A DNA stretch of 64,000 nucleotides from Sclerotinia nivalis (Eukaryota > Ascomycota > Leotiomycetes > Helotiales > Sclerotiniaceae), in NCBI GenBank assembly GCA_029531795.1, contig JAPEIS010000013.1, forward strand, positions 248,001 through 312,000, given 5' to 3'. Shown here piece by piece: positions 11,803 through 24,203 of this stretch; position 1 is the stretch's first letter, and each line of letters opens with the position of its first letter. Made by a program: the position numbers and the translations under genes. The notes under the pieces were generated by a model, which saw nothing but the letters and a program-made list of their open reading frames with translations, was not told the DNA's origin and searched no databases.

Positions 11803-13001
11803 TTAGATAAAATCACCACTTCCAAACCCACCAAATGGATTAGGCGGTCTTCCACCTCCTCCCCTCTGAGGTCCATCGCCCGGTCCTAATGGATCATACC
11901 TCGCGCCAGGTGGAACTTGCGGATTGAAACCTCCATTTCTACCAGCACCTCGTTGTCCTTGTCCTTGTCCGCCAAATAATGGATCGTCGAATGTAGGATG
12001 CATACCACCGAAACCACCCAGACTTCCAGCTCCTCTTCCGCCTGTAAACGAACCACGTAGGGGATCATTAGGGCCTAGTCCTGGTGGATGCAAATCATCG
12101 TGGCCGATGTTGAAGGGTGAACCCGCTGGTTGAACCATACCGCGTAAAGGTCGGTTGAGATCTAGTTCGTCGTCAAAACCAGGAGGTGGGAAATCACCTG
12201 CTGGGATAGGGCGACGTGGTGGGTCGGCGAGGGGATCGTGGAAGGGATATGGACGTGCTGGTGCTGGAAGATTTGGGTCGGCAAGAGGATTCCTAGGAGG
12301 ATTCCGTCGAGCATGTTGTTCTTCTCTTTCATCGTGAACGCGGGATGCTTCAGATTCGCCTTGATCTCGAGACTCCTCATAGCCCTCTTTTTGTAGGGAG
12401 GGAAGGAGTTTTTGAATAATGTTTATCTTGAATAAGGAAGCGAGATCCGCGATTCTGGAAGGAGATATAAAAATGTCTTTGAACTTTGATTCGAGATTCG
12501 AGCGGTCTTCTTCATCATTTGAAAAGGGTATTCGAAGCGGAAGAGCAGCGGAAGAGATGTAATCTTTGGCTGTGATGTCGAAACGTGTTATTCTTTCATC
12601 GCCGAGTCCTATTCCTCTAATTTCTGCTTTTCCGCCTAGTCGATCGACTTTGACGACGTATTGCATGGAAGATTGTGAGTGTGCGTAGAGGAAAGAATGA
12701 GATCCAAAAGAGGAATTCCATTTCGTTGATAAACGTGGAGCGAGTTGTGCGCATTCTGCTTCTGATGGTTTGTTAATGATGCATGCTTTAGATGGGACTG
12801 ATAGTGAAATTTACCATTCTTTTGTCCTTCTCCGAATCCGAGTAATCGAAATCCTACTGCGATCATACATGCATGAGAGAAAAGTGCTATGGCTTCATAA
12901 GAACTGCTTATGTCGGAATTGGTATCATTTTTTTGATGAGTAGGTAGGGCTTCTGCCATATGTTGTAGGATAGAATCTGAACCAAGTGGATTGTTGGCCA
13001 T
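11803..13001 (-). CDS. PI31-type proteasome regulator
   Basis: Two exons, 12815-13001 and 11803-12761, give 381 aa. The N-terminal third is an FP-domain-like globular part (SSYEAIALFSHACMIAVGFRL and PRLSTKWNSSFGSHSFLYAH). The C-terminal half is the Pro/Gly-rich disordered tail typical of PI31, with recurring DPL segments (FHDPLADP, NDPLRG, FDDPLFGG, YDPLGPGD) and a Gly-Phe-rich end. PI31 binds the 20S core particle and modulates its assembly or activity. Codon phase across the single intron is exact (AAT G | AA GCA). It is divergent from the YVC1-like channel, with a 539-base shared upstream region. Confidence 0.9.
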
Positions 13002-13540
13002 TTTGGCGTGAGGTGATGGATTATGATGTGAACTTTCAGCGACAGCTAGAATGAGGAATTATGCTTTCAAGACTTAGAGTTGACTTGGGTTTCTATGCTT
13101 AGTTTGATAGATTCGATGTCTGAGGAGAGTTATATTTCGAGAATGTGATAATATCAAAGCTTCGATGAAATACAAACAAATTTATTCCGTATGAGAGAGC
13201 AAACGGAATGCGGGGTGGATGGCGAAGTCAAGCTACTGCCTGAAGCATGTTTGGTGACGTTTAGTGGCGGCATACCCCGTCGTGTCCACTTTTGCGATAG
13301 CTCAGGGTAGAAATATCCCTGTAAATATTTTATAGCTCTGTTTACACAGCGCAGGGTCTAGATCGTGTAAAACTTCAATAACGCCAGTAACATCTTCGTA
13401 CAACTTCCTTCAATGACTTTTAATTATATTGAATAGCCTCAATATCATATTTCAATACAAACATTTTTGCATTAATTGCTAATAGGCCTACTTATTGAGC
13501 TCGGTCTGAGCCCCTCCCCTACCCATCTGTTCAAGGCACT
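13002..13540. promoter_or_regulatory. Shared upstream region of PI31 and YVC1-like genes
   Basis: This is the gap between two divergent start codons and presumably holds both promoters. It is AT-rich next to the channel gene. No factor site can be named with confidence. Confidence 0.45.
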
Positions 13541-16037
13541 ATGGATGCGACTGAGCCGCTATTTGAGGGGCAAAAATTGGTGAAACTACCAGCGATTGCT
13601 CATGATGATCCTTTTGTTAAAGTGGTGAAGACTTTATCGATGTATGTGTGCTGAAAGTCTGATATACCATGACCTCCATCTAATCTGCAATGTTAGATAC
13701 TTCGTCGATGAAATTGTCCTGCCTTCAACCTTCGAACAATTACGAACTACATCTGCGGGAAACAAAATCCGAATACTTGTTGAACATCTTGTCGAAAATG
13801 TTACCAATCCTGCAATTATAAATGCAATCTTGTCAGTATCATGTAAATTACGATTGTATACAGTAACTGAGACTATCTTAGAACACTAAAATGGCACTTC
13901 TCTACCCTCGATGTAGATGATCGCGGAATCAATGAAACTCGAGCAAGCGCATGTGAAATAGTGGCATGGAGATTTTTAAGTCGTATATCGGAACGAGATG
14001 CTGTCGATTTTTGCCTATACGAACTACCTCTACCTACCCTTCAACGATCAACAGATGGTGCAGCGGAAGAAGCAGAGGAAAGTCAAGCTACGGAACATTC
14101 GACTTTATTACCACAATTTAGAGAACGGGACTCACCTCCCAGTACTCGGCCACCTAGCCAGAACAAAAAAAATGAACTATTGCGATCAATATCACACATG
14201 GGATCATTCTTCACTCATGATGATATGGATGATGATGAAGATGATCCAACATCTTCTTTTACTGGATTAAATGGTCTCGAAATTGCAGCAGTAGCTGATT
14301 GCAAGAAATTCCTCAGTCAAAGAATTGTTCAAAAGATTACAACTGGTATTTGGAAAGGTGATATTACATTTTGGGAAAGTCTAAGTGAGCATACACAAAA
14401 GAAAGCTCAATTCTACAACAGAAAGAAGTCCGATCCATTTTCGAGATTGCGGGTGCCGAGATACATCAAGGCATTTGAAGTTTTATTCTTTGCCTCTTTC
14501 TTGTTTCTGTACTATGCAGTTCTCGTTGAACGAAATCCGTAAGTAGTACGCTGCTACCAGTCCCTCCATGCCTAACACCATTGCAGATATCACATTACCA
14601 CCCTTGAGATTGTCCTCTACGTATGGTTTGCTGCCTTTGCTTATGATGAACTTGGAGAGTTCATAGATGCAGGGTCAATATTTTATGCTGTTGATATATG
14701 GAATAGTTGTGATTTGATGATTATCTTAATAGGAGCTGCATTCCTACTCACTCGTTTGTCTCCCTAGCTGAGGCGTTAAAACAATATCTGACATTGATTA
14801 GGTGTAATTGGCTTAACGAAGGATAGTGGCAGAATCATTGACATGGCTTTTGATATACTTTCACTTGAAGCATTATTTATGGTTCCCAGGTTAGTTATAT
14901 TTATACACCGTTAATGAAACAAACCTAACCTTTCTCAGAATCTGCTCTCTCCTGAGTCTCCATCCATATTTTGGAACTCTCATTCCCTGTCTAAAGGAAA
15001 TGGCCAAAGACTTCGTTAAATTCATGGTCATAGTTGTAATACTCTATCTCGGCTTCCTCACGACCTTCACCCTTCTAGCCCGCGATTCGTTTACCCTCAG
15101 CGAAATGTCATGGGTTCTCATCAAAGTATTCTTCGGTTCCTCATACCTCGGTTTTGACATCATGAATCAAATCTCTCCTCAGCTCGGTCCTCCGCTCATG
15201 CTTATCTTCGTCTGCATGACTAATATCCTTCTCATCACATCTTTGATCAGTATCCTAAGTGATAGTTTCTCAAAAGTTATCAGCCATGCTAGAGAAGAAT
15301 ATCTATTTGTGTATTCAGTTTATGTCCTCGAAGCATCAACCTCAAATCGACTCACACACTTTTATCCTCCACTAAATCTCATTCCTCTCATCCTCATCAG
15401 ACCTCTTAGACTTTTCATGAGTTCTTCTACGTTACGCCGAACTCGTATAGGATTACTAAAAGCAACACACGCACCAATCGTATTGGCGATTAATATTTTC
15501 GAAGGCGTCTATGAACATATCCAAGATCCATCTTCTTTCCCTCATACGCCAATTGCTACAGGACCAGTTACACCTACTAATAGCGGTCTCGGTAGTATTG
15601 GTGGCGGTAACGGAATTGGTGCTACAGGAGAACCAGCATACAAAGGAAAAGCAAAGAAGAAATTCCTGACAAGTCGTACGGGAACAAATCAATCTTTACA
15701 TTTTTTGGATGGACCGAATATTGCAGATGGAGAGGCGAGTCCATTGGTTACTGGAAAGTGGGAGGGGAATGTTAGGAGAAAGGAAGGTTGTTCGGAGTCT
15801 AGTGTTGCTAATGTAAAGGGGAAGGTTAATAAACGAATAGTGTTTTCTGCGGAGGATAGCGGGTTGGGAGGGGAGGACAGGAAGAATGATAATGATGAGG
15901 GAATAGAGGAAGAAATGGAAAGGGCAAGTGAGAGAGAAAGAAGATTAGAAAATAAAGTTGATGAGTTGGGTAAGAGGATAGAAGAGTTAACGAGGTTGTT
16001 TATGGCGGATAAGGGGTTAGGTGGGGAGGAGATGTAG
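13541..16037 (+). CDS. yvc1: Vacuolar TRP-like cation channel (YVC1 type)
   Basis: Six exons (13541-13641, 13697-13831, 13882-14538, 14587-14753, 14802-14889, 14939-16037) join to 748 aa with every junction in phase. The cytosolic N-terminal 280 residues contain an acidic run (DDMDDDEDD). Six hydrophobic segments follow, starting with EVLFFASFLFLYYAVLV near residue 275, then YHITTLEIVLYVWF, LMIILIGAAFLLT, MAFDILSLEALFMV, FMVIVVILYLGFL and LMLIFVCMTNILLI. A pore-loop-like WVLIKVFFGSSYLGFD lies between the last two. The C-terminus ends in a charged coiled coil (ERRLENKVDELGKRIEELTR). YVC1 channels release Ca2+ from the vacuole on stretch or osmotic shock. The layout fits this family at its usual length. 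Confidence 0.93.
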
Positions 16038-16770
16038 GATGGAGATTTTGAGGTGAGGTTGATTGGATGGAGATGGAGGAAAGGCAAACTTGTACAAATT
16101 CGAAGAGACTGTATAAATGTAGAAAAAAGTTAGGTGTACATACCGAGAGCAAGGCGGATGAGCAGGTCAGATAATGAATAGTACGGAGTATAACATACAT
16201 AATATGAATATGAATATGAATTCAATACCACTACAAATACAAATGCAAGTATGGCATTACATACACATATACAGTCATTCCAAAACTCATTCCACGCTGG
16301 AGACACGGAACTACACATCTATTTTCAAAATTCTAATCTATATATCTCATAGTATATGTACGTGTACATTGTAAGATTACATTGATCTCGAACCATACCT
16401 GCATGCATAATATGATACATATGACTGCGAGTGAAAAGTCATGTAATTTAGTATAATAGCTATTTGGCTAATCGAAGGTAATAAATGTGGATATCTAACT
16501 TTTCTCTCTCTCTTTCCTTCTTGGTATCTTACTCTCATCATCCCCTGGGTTGTATTTATCTCATCTCCTCTTTCATTCTTCCGCGAAACGCATCTCGTCG
16601 CTGATTTTATTTTGTATTCGTTGCCTGGCACAGATCGCACCCAGCAAACCATGCATGCTTGATCCTAACTCAACGCGTAATCAGCAATTCAAGCATTTTT
16701 CTTTGACTTTCGCTTCCACTCCCCTCTCTCCAACCCCAACCACAACCTAACTTCAAACCCGACGAACCCA
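16038..16770. other. Convergent intergenic region, YVC1-like / FAD monooxygenase
   Basis: AT-rich noncoding DNA between convergent stop codons. It contains one copy of the recurrent 9-mer TACGGAGTA at 16182-16190 and an ATGAAT repeat at 16204-16220. No gene is supported. Confidence 0.6.
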
Positions 16771-18286
16771 TCACAAAATCCCCACCAACACCCCCGCCAA
16801 CCTCAAAACCCAAGGCAAAGCCGCCACCAACCCCCTCAAATTCCACATCCCAAACGCATTCGTCTTACACTGTCCCAACTTCCCCCACTTCAAAACCCTC
16901 TTCTCCCACTCCGCTAACCCCATCTCCTCTTTAAAAACCTTCTCCAACAAAAGCGCCTGCATTGCACTCTGCGTCGTACTCAATGCCATATGCGGTCTCA
17001 TAAGATTAAGCGCCTCACCGGTGATTAACACTCTATTATCGAATCCGGGGACGAGGACCCGAGGGAGTGCGGAATCGTTGATGGCTGTTATGAAGGGTGA
17101 AGGGGTTTTGGAAATTACTTCTGCGAAAGGGGCGGCCATGACGGATTGGGAGAGGGAAAGGTAGGGGGTCCATGCGGAGGGGTTCATGAGCCCGGCGGGG
17201 AGAGTGGTGCGGTGGCGAACGCCCGTTGTGTCGGTCATTAGGTCTTTGAAGGAGGGGGTGGAGGAGGACACTGGGTGATACCATACCCAGTTGTAGCGGC
17301 GGTCGCCGTGGGCTAAGGAGCCGCTTGAGCTGGGGATTATGTATCTATATTTTATCAGCTTGATTTTCTGACATGGGGAAAGAATGTGAGAATTGACTTA
17401 CAAAAGAATATATCCGCCCTCGTAAGAAAAATACGTTAAGTTCGGATCGAAAATCTTCTTCGTCTCTGCCGAAACCTCGGATTCGGGAACGGTACCCCGG
17501 AACGCTACATAGCCTGCATATTCTCTCTTAACATCTGGAAAGAATTTTGCGCGGAGAGTGGAATTTGCGCCATCGGCTAGTATTACCATGTCGGCTTTAA
17601 GTTTATGTTCTTTGGAGTCTTTGAGGTTTTCATAGGTGATTTCTATACCATCTTCGAGTTTGGTGAGAGAAGTAACGCTCATGCCTGTTAGGAATTCTCG
17701 TTTTCCTTTTCCTTGTGCTTCATCCTCCTCTCCTATTCCCCGCACCTCCCCATCACAAAACTCACTACTCAACCCATCGAAATTCCTCCTCAACCGATGA
17801 TAGATAACACTCCAACTAGTCATCTTCAACGGTTTATCCATCTTCCTCTTCACATTCGCATCCTTATCTAGGAATTGAACGCCGGGAGAATGAATCGACC
17901 ATGCTTCATCAACGCGGTCGTGGTGTTTCATGAAGTCTTCGAATTCGGGCCAGGTGGTTATGCCGGCCGCGAGATCGGGTCGGATGTCTGAGGGGTTGCG
18001 CTCGAGGATTGTTATTTGGTGGGGGACGGGGAGGTGCGAGAGCATCACGCCGTGCATGAGGCCCGTGTTGGATCCGCCTATCTTTTTTGGGAGGGGAAGG
18101 TTAGTATGGGGTATGGGGTATGGGGTTGTGGGTTGTGGGTTAGGGTGGAGGATTGACGGCGGGAATGGGAATGGAGATGGAGATGGATTGGCGGGGCGGA
18201 GAGGTGGAATGCCACGGGGATTGAAATGGGGAATGAATGGAAGGGTAACTTACAATGACGATATTCATGGGTTTAGAAAAATCCAT
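16771..18286 (-). CDS. Class A FAD-dependent monooxygenase
   Basis: Three exons, 18254-18286, 17402-18081 and 16771-17344, give 428 aa. The spliced N-terminus reads IVIIGGSNTGL, the Rossmann GxGxxG-like FAD-binding turn, created only when the 11-residue first exon is joined. The second conserved element is MVILADGANSTLRAKF (the DG motif), and GDRRYNWVWY follows. The third motif, normally GD(A)xH..P, reads VLITGEALNLMRPH, with Glu for Asp and Asn for His. Enzymes of this fold hydroxylate aromatic or cyclic substrates with NAD(P)H; the substrate here cannot be told. The C-terminus ends in a hydrophobic segment. It is divergent from the rhodopsin-domain gene, with a 1.8-kb gap. There is no secondary-metabolite backbone gene nearby. 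Confidence 0.9.
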
Positions 18287-18970
18287 CTTGATGGTGTTTG
18301 AAGTGATACCAAACAGAAGAATAGAAAGAATAGATATAGCTCTCAAGGTCCTCAGGAGTCGAAGTTCCTCAATGAAAATTGCCCTTTCTTTCCTTTCCTA
18401 CAAAAGTACCACGATAGATACCTATTAATCCGCCGTAACTCAATTCAACTCTCCTTTAAAAATCTCTCAAATCCTTATGAAAGCACCTTAGGTTCTTTTT
18501 TTTTTCTCTCAGAAAAAAAGTTAATAAGGTTACCTACCTAGTATTCAACGAAAGAATTCTGATGTAAGATTACTCAAGGAAAAAGTGGGTCGATGCATAA
18601 CCCTCACGCAATAATGCGGCACTGCGACGGCAGTGTTTACTTGGCTTTTACTTTATGCTTTCATTCGATATCCGATACGGTATTGATTCGTGGATGATTG
18701 GATTGGACACGGCATATGGTGATACTACCGGATTAACCCGAGGGTATGCCTAGTACCGTACCGTGGTCAAACTCGGTGCCGATTGATTGAAAGCTGAATA
18801 GTATATATAATTAGCAGGATCAACAAAGTAAATAATTTTCAAGAGTTTTTTAATACGCTTTTGTTTTATATACGTTAATATTCTGGAAATTCGAATTGAA
18901 GCGAGAATATCTAGAAGTAAATATAATTAGTTTTAAATCGAGTATAATTAATTTATATAATATAGTTTTA

Positions 18971-19157
18971 GTACTCCGTAAATTGAGTTGCGCTAAACGG
19001 GGATTTTTAATTTAAGCTTCTAGTAGACTTTTTTTTTAACAGGATGAATTCGAACGAATGAAGCCGCGGGAATTTTCCGTCTCTAATCCATCTGAGCATT
19101 TTTTTCTCCAATCCCTGTTTAGCGTAACCCAATTTATCAAAACTGTACGCGGAGTAC
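18971..19157. repeat. Imperfect inverted repeat, possible small MITE remnant
   Basis: GTACTCCG at 18971-18978 is matched by CGGAGTAC at 19150-19157. Inside it, a 27-base arm at 18979-19005 pairs with 19110-19136 with three mismatches, all of them A/G transitions. The right arm carries about 13 extra bases between the two blocks. The two arms enclose about 100 bases of AT-rich DNA. No target duplication is obvious. Confidence 0.55.
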
Positions 19158-19458
19158 GGAATGATATACAGGTAGGTAGGTATGAGGGGCCATGGGACGG
19201 GAGGAGATGGTACCTCGTATTGCCGGGAGGGAGATAACTCGGAGGTGAGATTAAGGAATGAAAGATATGGATGGGATGTCGATTAGGTAAGATTAGAAGG
19301 ATGAAAATCCTATTAGATATTTTTCTATTGGGCTTACTTATCCTCATGTGGTTGTCAAACCAAAAGCGTTGGTATCACAACATGATGGATGATAGTTATG
19401 TGGGGGAAAATTCTTTCGAAGGCTTAATCCTCAGTGGTCAATCTTACGATTTTGTATA

Positions 19459-19483
19459 GGTAGGTAGGTAGGTAGGTAGGTGG
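19459..19483. repeat. (GTAG)n microsatellite
   Basis: Six GTAG units in noncoding DNA; a shorter tract of the same unit recurs at about 19527-19540. Confidence 0.85.
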
Positions 19484-20124
19484 TGGTGCATAGTGCTTTG
19501 GTTTGATTCGACGATATGGATATAGGAAGGTAGGTAGGTAATTATATATCAACAACAATACCCCAAGATTTTCTCACCGCGTAGTTGTCGTACCATATCG
19601 TATGTAGGCTCATGGGGTTTCATGGTTAGATGCTTAGATGATTAAATGGTGCCTACAGCCATTGCTGCCAATAATCTCACGTTCGGACAATTTTCTGGGT
19701 TGGGAGCTTAAAAACGTAACTGGATGTCTTGAAGAATGAAATGGACATGTAACATCAGCCTATTAGTCAAGAACAACGGCCTAACATGGTTTTGATGTAC
19801 ATTTACAGCCCCCAAAAGATTCGGACGAAAGGTACGCAAATATATTTTTGTGTCCATTAATTAGCCTACGTTAACCTATCATGTTCTCGTCTTCCTTCTT
19901 TGCCTACAATATTTTCTTGGGTTTTCTTGGGTGAGTAGTCACAACATGAATTTGTTGTACGGCTCCACCATTCGTACTTTTTTACTCCCACCTTGAGCGG
20001 CTGATCAAGAGAGACGTCGTGTAACTTGTTGAATGATAAGATGGCGAAATATCCTTTGCAGAAAATATTTATGGAGGGTCAATAAACCTTATTACCTAAA
20101 TGATTTTCGTCTACGAAAGCAGTC

Positions 20125-21325
20125 ATGCCGAGTGAAACTTCTCAACATACGACAACTGCTGCTCTGATCGTTACTATATTAGCAGCTGTAGCTGTCGCCC
20201 TTCGATTCTTAACAAGACGATTGACTAAAGCTGGTATTGCGGCGGATGATTGGTGGATTTTGATTGGTCTTCTGTTATTGATTATAACTGGTAGTCTCCT
20301 CCTCTATGGTACGTGATAAAATAATGGTAGTTCAGTATCTCAACATAGCCATAACCAATTATCCTAGGCGTCAAATCAGACCCAAACGGTGGCGAGACAA
20401 TCGATCGCGATTCTCCAACTTTCGATTATACTCCTCATGTCATATATCTGAAGATGTCATGGACATGCGCCATCCTTTACTTCTCCGTTGTGACGGCTAT
20501 CAAAATCTCCATCCTTCTAATGTATCGTCGTATATTCTCCACTAGTTTGGTACGTTCGTATTGGACCTTCATGAGTTTGGTGATAATATGGTGGCTAGTT
20601 GGTACTATCGCTACATGTATCAGCTGTATCCCGGCGAACAGATTTTGGATTGGACATTCCGCGGGCGGCTGGTGTTTTAATTTCAACATCTATTGGATGG
20701 TTATGGGTCTGGTGGAAATTGTGGTCGATATTGGAATCTTGGTATTGCCAATAGGTGTCGTTGTTGGACTTCAAATGCCGAATTCCCAGAAAGTACTGGT
20801 TGGAGGCATCTTCCTACTTGGAAGTTTGTAAGTGTACCGAAGTTCTTCTCCTGTATCTGTTCATACTAACACCATCAAAGTGTCATTATCACAGGCATTG
20901 TACGTGTGGTTCTTGGATATGCTCCTGGTAGTCAAAATGTCGATTTTCCACGGGCAGAACTATGGTCTGCTGTCCACGTTGGAATGGCAATAGTCTGTGC
21001 CTGTCTCCCAAACTTTCGTCCACTTTTAAATCGCATCACTGCATCAGCTCGGCGCCTATATGGTTCCGCTATAACGAGTGATAGGAATCCTAATACAAGT
21101 GGTTCCAGCGGGGGCCGAAGTGCAGCGTCAAAAAACAAAAAGCCAGCGGAATTGATGACATTTGGTAATATCCGACGCCAGAGGCCGAATGAATTGGAGG
21201 ATACAAATGCAGATACTAGGCGATTGACCATGAATGAGAGTGGAGATTTAGAGTCACTCCATCATGCAGAATTCATAGCCGAAAGAATAGAGGAATCGAG
21301 GCCTAGAGGAATTAACGAAGTATGA
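20125..21325 (+). CDS. Seven-helix rhodopsin-domain (PTH11-like) membrane protein
   Basis: Three exons, 20125-20308, 20368-20827 and 20881-21325, give 362 aa. Seven hydrophobic helices can be placed. The first two run from TTAALIVTILAAVAVALRFL to ADDWWILIGLLLLIITGSLLLYG. The ADDWW element and the YLKMSWTCAILYFSVVTAIKISILLMYRR-type third helix region are hallmarks of the large fungal rhodopsin-domain family that includes PTH11-like receptors. The C-terminal tail of about 100 residues is hydrophilic and cytosolic in style. There is no N-terminal CFEM cysteine domain, so it belongs to the non-CFEM group. Members are proposed surface sensors in fungi; the ligand is unknown. The retroelement nest begins 294 bases after the stop. 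Confidence 0.9.
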
Positions 21326-21603
21326 TACTAGACTCGCGTTGGACAGTTGAATCCTATCTCTCCCACCACTTGATAAGATTGAAAGATTTATGAGAACATG
21401 GAGATTGAAAATGCCATGGAAAGTCTGACAATGAGAGAACCCATTTGAAAGAACGAAAATAAATAGGAACTTGTTCTGGGTGGGTGCCTCCTACCAAAAA
21501 TGGTAAACTTCCAATGCGCCAGAATAGTTTAATGCGATGCAGGGTTCAGGTACGCACCCATGACACGTGATCGGGCCGTTTGAAGTGGACTCAGCAATCG
21601 AAC
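21326..21603. other. Spacer before retroelement nest
   Basis: Noncoding 3' flank of the rhodopsin-domain gene, with normal base composition, ending exactly at the left target-site duplication of LINE A. Confidence 0.6.
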
Positions 21604-21618
21604 TTACAATTTCATCGG
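21604..21618 (+). repeat. Left target-site duplication of LINE A
   Basis: TTACAATTTCATCGG, repeated exactly at 33668-33682. The flanking bases differ on both sides, so the match is 15 bases and no more. Confidence 0.9.
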
Positions 21619-21777
21619 GATATATAGCAGCACCACTAGATTTGAAGAATTGAATTTTTCGAAAAACGCGTTTATTATCGCGTTTTATTGATCAATCGAT
21701 CGTTCTTATTATCTATAGGATTTAAAAACGAAACTTTTCAGCCCCGGCAGGCACTGTACGGACGCGCTTCCACCACT

Positions 21778-23169
21778 ATGCCTCCCGTCCCCTCGACCCT
21801 CTCCCTTTCCCAAGTTCTCATTAATACAATCAATATTGCTATTAATAGAGCAAATAAAGATCAACAGATTTTTAGCCTCATCGTTTCGCTATAGGATGAT
21901 TATCTCAATACCGAAGCAATTCGGGCTCTCCCTACTCGACTTCGAAAATCCTTGATTGCGCTATATACCGATATCTCTTTTACAACAAACAAACATTTCG
22001 ATATATTTATCAATAAATCTTATCCTCCTCAATCTATTAAACCTTTTACTAAAACTTCTGCCAATCCTTTTGACCCTAATGTACAAACCTCTCAACCAGT
22101 ATTCGTATCTGAAACCGCTAAACCTATAAAAGCTTTTGCTACAGTCCAATATCTCAAGGATTCCATTTATGCTCAAAAAGCGATGATTCTTTTATTACCA
22201 ATTATACAATCTACAAATCCAAAAACTAGGAACCGAACTGGATTTCAATCCAAAACTCAATCTCAAATCTTATACAAAACTGATACTCGCCTTTTTGTTC
22301 GAATTGGATTCGATTATCTAATTCGAAAAGCTGGTTCCTTTACTGTATTTAGTGTATTGAAAGGACAATTAGGAAACGATACTAAACTTCTGAAAGAAGT
22401 TTAAGTAATAAATACTAAGTTTGTATTATATACAAACTCTTTAACGAACTTAATAGCTTTAGAAAACCTTTCAAATATAATCGAAAAAGTATTCGAAATC
22501 TGCAAAATCGAATAATAATAATCATGGATTACTTATCGATTGAATTACATTCCACGAATTGTTATAATTCTGAAAGACTTACAATAATTGATTATCATTT
22601 TAATCGAATCGGAAATTATATTTGATATTATCAACGATAATACAGGACAATAAGCAATCCAAACAATTGAATCTATACAAAGCAAAGAATCCGGATTGTA
22701 TAATTCTATTTGGTTCTTGAGTTTTCCAGTTTTGCAATATACAGTCCTTCCCAAAAACCTTCGGATTCTAAAAACTACAATTAATACTTCCCAAATCGTT
22801 TTCAAACCTAAGATAATCCAATGTACTTGATGCTTTCAATGGTACAATACTCGAGTTTGCTTTCATCCAGAAAGATGCCGAATCTATAGTACAATCGAAT
22901 ATACAGAAAAGAATCATTCAATCCGATACAATACAACCTATACTTGTTTAACGAGATGTCTACATTGTGGAAGTCCTTATTCTGTAGACGATCTACATTG
23001 CTCCCTTTGTTTTATTTATAAAAACTCTAAAAGCAAATCGGAAAAACAAGTTATCCAGAAAACCTCAAAAGAAGCTAGGGCTAGAGTTTGTACTAATGCA
23101 AAATACTTTCGAATCCCAAAAGCCGATTCCCCTATAGAAGAACCTATTGCTCCTTCAACTCCAATCTGA
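21778..23169 (+). pseudogene. LINE A ORF1 (Gag-like), inactivated
   Basis: A single frame runs from ATG 21778 to TGA 23167 and is broken by in-frame stops at 21892 (TAG), 22402 (TAA) and others. Residues near the end (TRCLHCGSPYSVDDLHCSLC, from about 22951) form a Cys/His-rich nucleic-acid-binding motif. The first 100 bases are less AT-rich than the rest. ORF1 proteins of LINEs bind the element RNA. Confidence 0.7.
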
Positions 23170-23549
23170 ACTCCTTCGATATTATTTTCATTGATATCAC
23201 CCCCTTCTAATATTTTTAATCGTTTTATAATATTAGAAGCTCCTTCTTTTTCGATTCCTTTTAATATATAATCCTAGATTATCTTCTAAATCATTGACCA
23301 TTTTACAAACTAATATAACTAAAAACACTACTTTATACGAATTAACACTTTTCTTAACCAATAATTCTTGTATTGATATAATTCTGATTCAAGAACCTTA
23401 TATATTCTCAAATATCTCACACTAAATTACTAAATTTCATTCTACTTATAAAACTTTCATATTATTCGATAATTAGGAAACCTAGCCTTGTATAATATCT
23501 TATACCCATAAAAATACAGGTATTCGAATTAGTCAGTTCTAGTTTGTAT

Positions 23550-23554
23550 CCTCC
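23550..23554. repeat. Left 5-bp target duplication of solo LTR
   Basis: CCTCC, repeated at 23768-23772 on the other side of the LTR. Confidence 0.7.
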
Positions 23555-23767
23555 TATCACGGAGGCAGCAGACAGGATAACAGAAATCACTTTTATTGAT
23601 AAGACGTAGCTCGAAGAGCTACGTTTCTATAGAAGGAACGGTTCCTTAAATACATTTATGTGTAGCGCTAGCCCCGACCGGGGCTAGCCTACACTTATCC
23701 GAGGTCCGACTCCTACGGGTCGGAACCCGAGCGGTCTCCGTATACCATATACGGGGACCCCGTGACA
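23555..23767. mobile_element. Solo LTR, 213 bp, hairpin-rich
   Basis: The insert starts TATCACGG and ends CCGTGACA, which reads as the LTR termini TG...CA with one G-to-A change at the left end. CCTCC flanks it on both sides. LINE A's endonuclease frame resumes exactly after it. It is much more GC-rich than its host. It contains strong stems: 23604-23624 (9 bp, GAA loop), 23633-23647, 23660-23694 (10-bp inner plus 6-bp outer stem), 23705-23724 and 23733-23759 (12 bp with one G-U). No internal LTR-element coding region is present, so it is a recombination relic. Its orientation is undecided. Confidence 0.8.
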
Positions 23768-24203
23768 CCTCCCGGGATTTATTATTTTTACAAATTCAAT
23801 CTTTAACTAATTCTATTCTTATAATCATTAATATTTATAATACTTCTAAAGATTATACAAATGAAAACCAAACAATACAAATTTTTTTTGATTTATTTTC
23901 GAACATTTTAAATTCTATATTCCTTGCAGGGGATCTAAATCTTCATCATTCGAGATGAAATCCCTTTTGCTTTTTATATTCAAATTCTATAGAATCTTTT
24001 ACAATCTGATTAGATACAAATTCTTTCAATTTTCTTTCTACAATCGATGAATCTACCCACAATTTGAGCAACATTCTCGATCTAGCTTTCCTTTCAGGAT
24101 TATATACAGCCAATACAGCTTCTGCACCACATTTGGATATAATTTCCGATCACCAATCCTTATTGACAACTTTGAATTGGAATATAAGGTTTCAGGACCC
24201 GAT

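Larger units (their letters stand above)
18287..20124. other. Intergenic region, FAD monooxygenase / rhodopsin-domain gene
   Basis: About 1.8 kb between divergent genes. It holds an AT-rich patch at 18780-18980, an imperfect inverted repeat at 18971-19157 and a GTAG microsatellite at about 19459-19483, described separately. No gene is supported. Confidence 0.5.

Noticed and set aside
23555..23767. tRNA-derived SINE in place of the solo LTR
   Set aside because: A B-box-like GGTTCCGACCC exists on the minus strand, but the TG..CA ends, 5-bp duplication and lack of a 3' tail favour an LTR.
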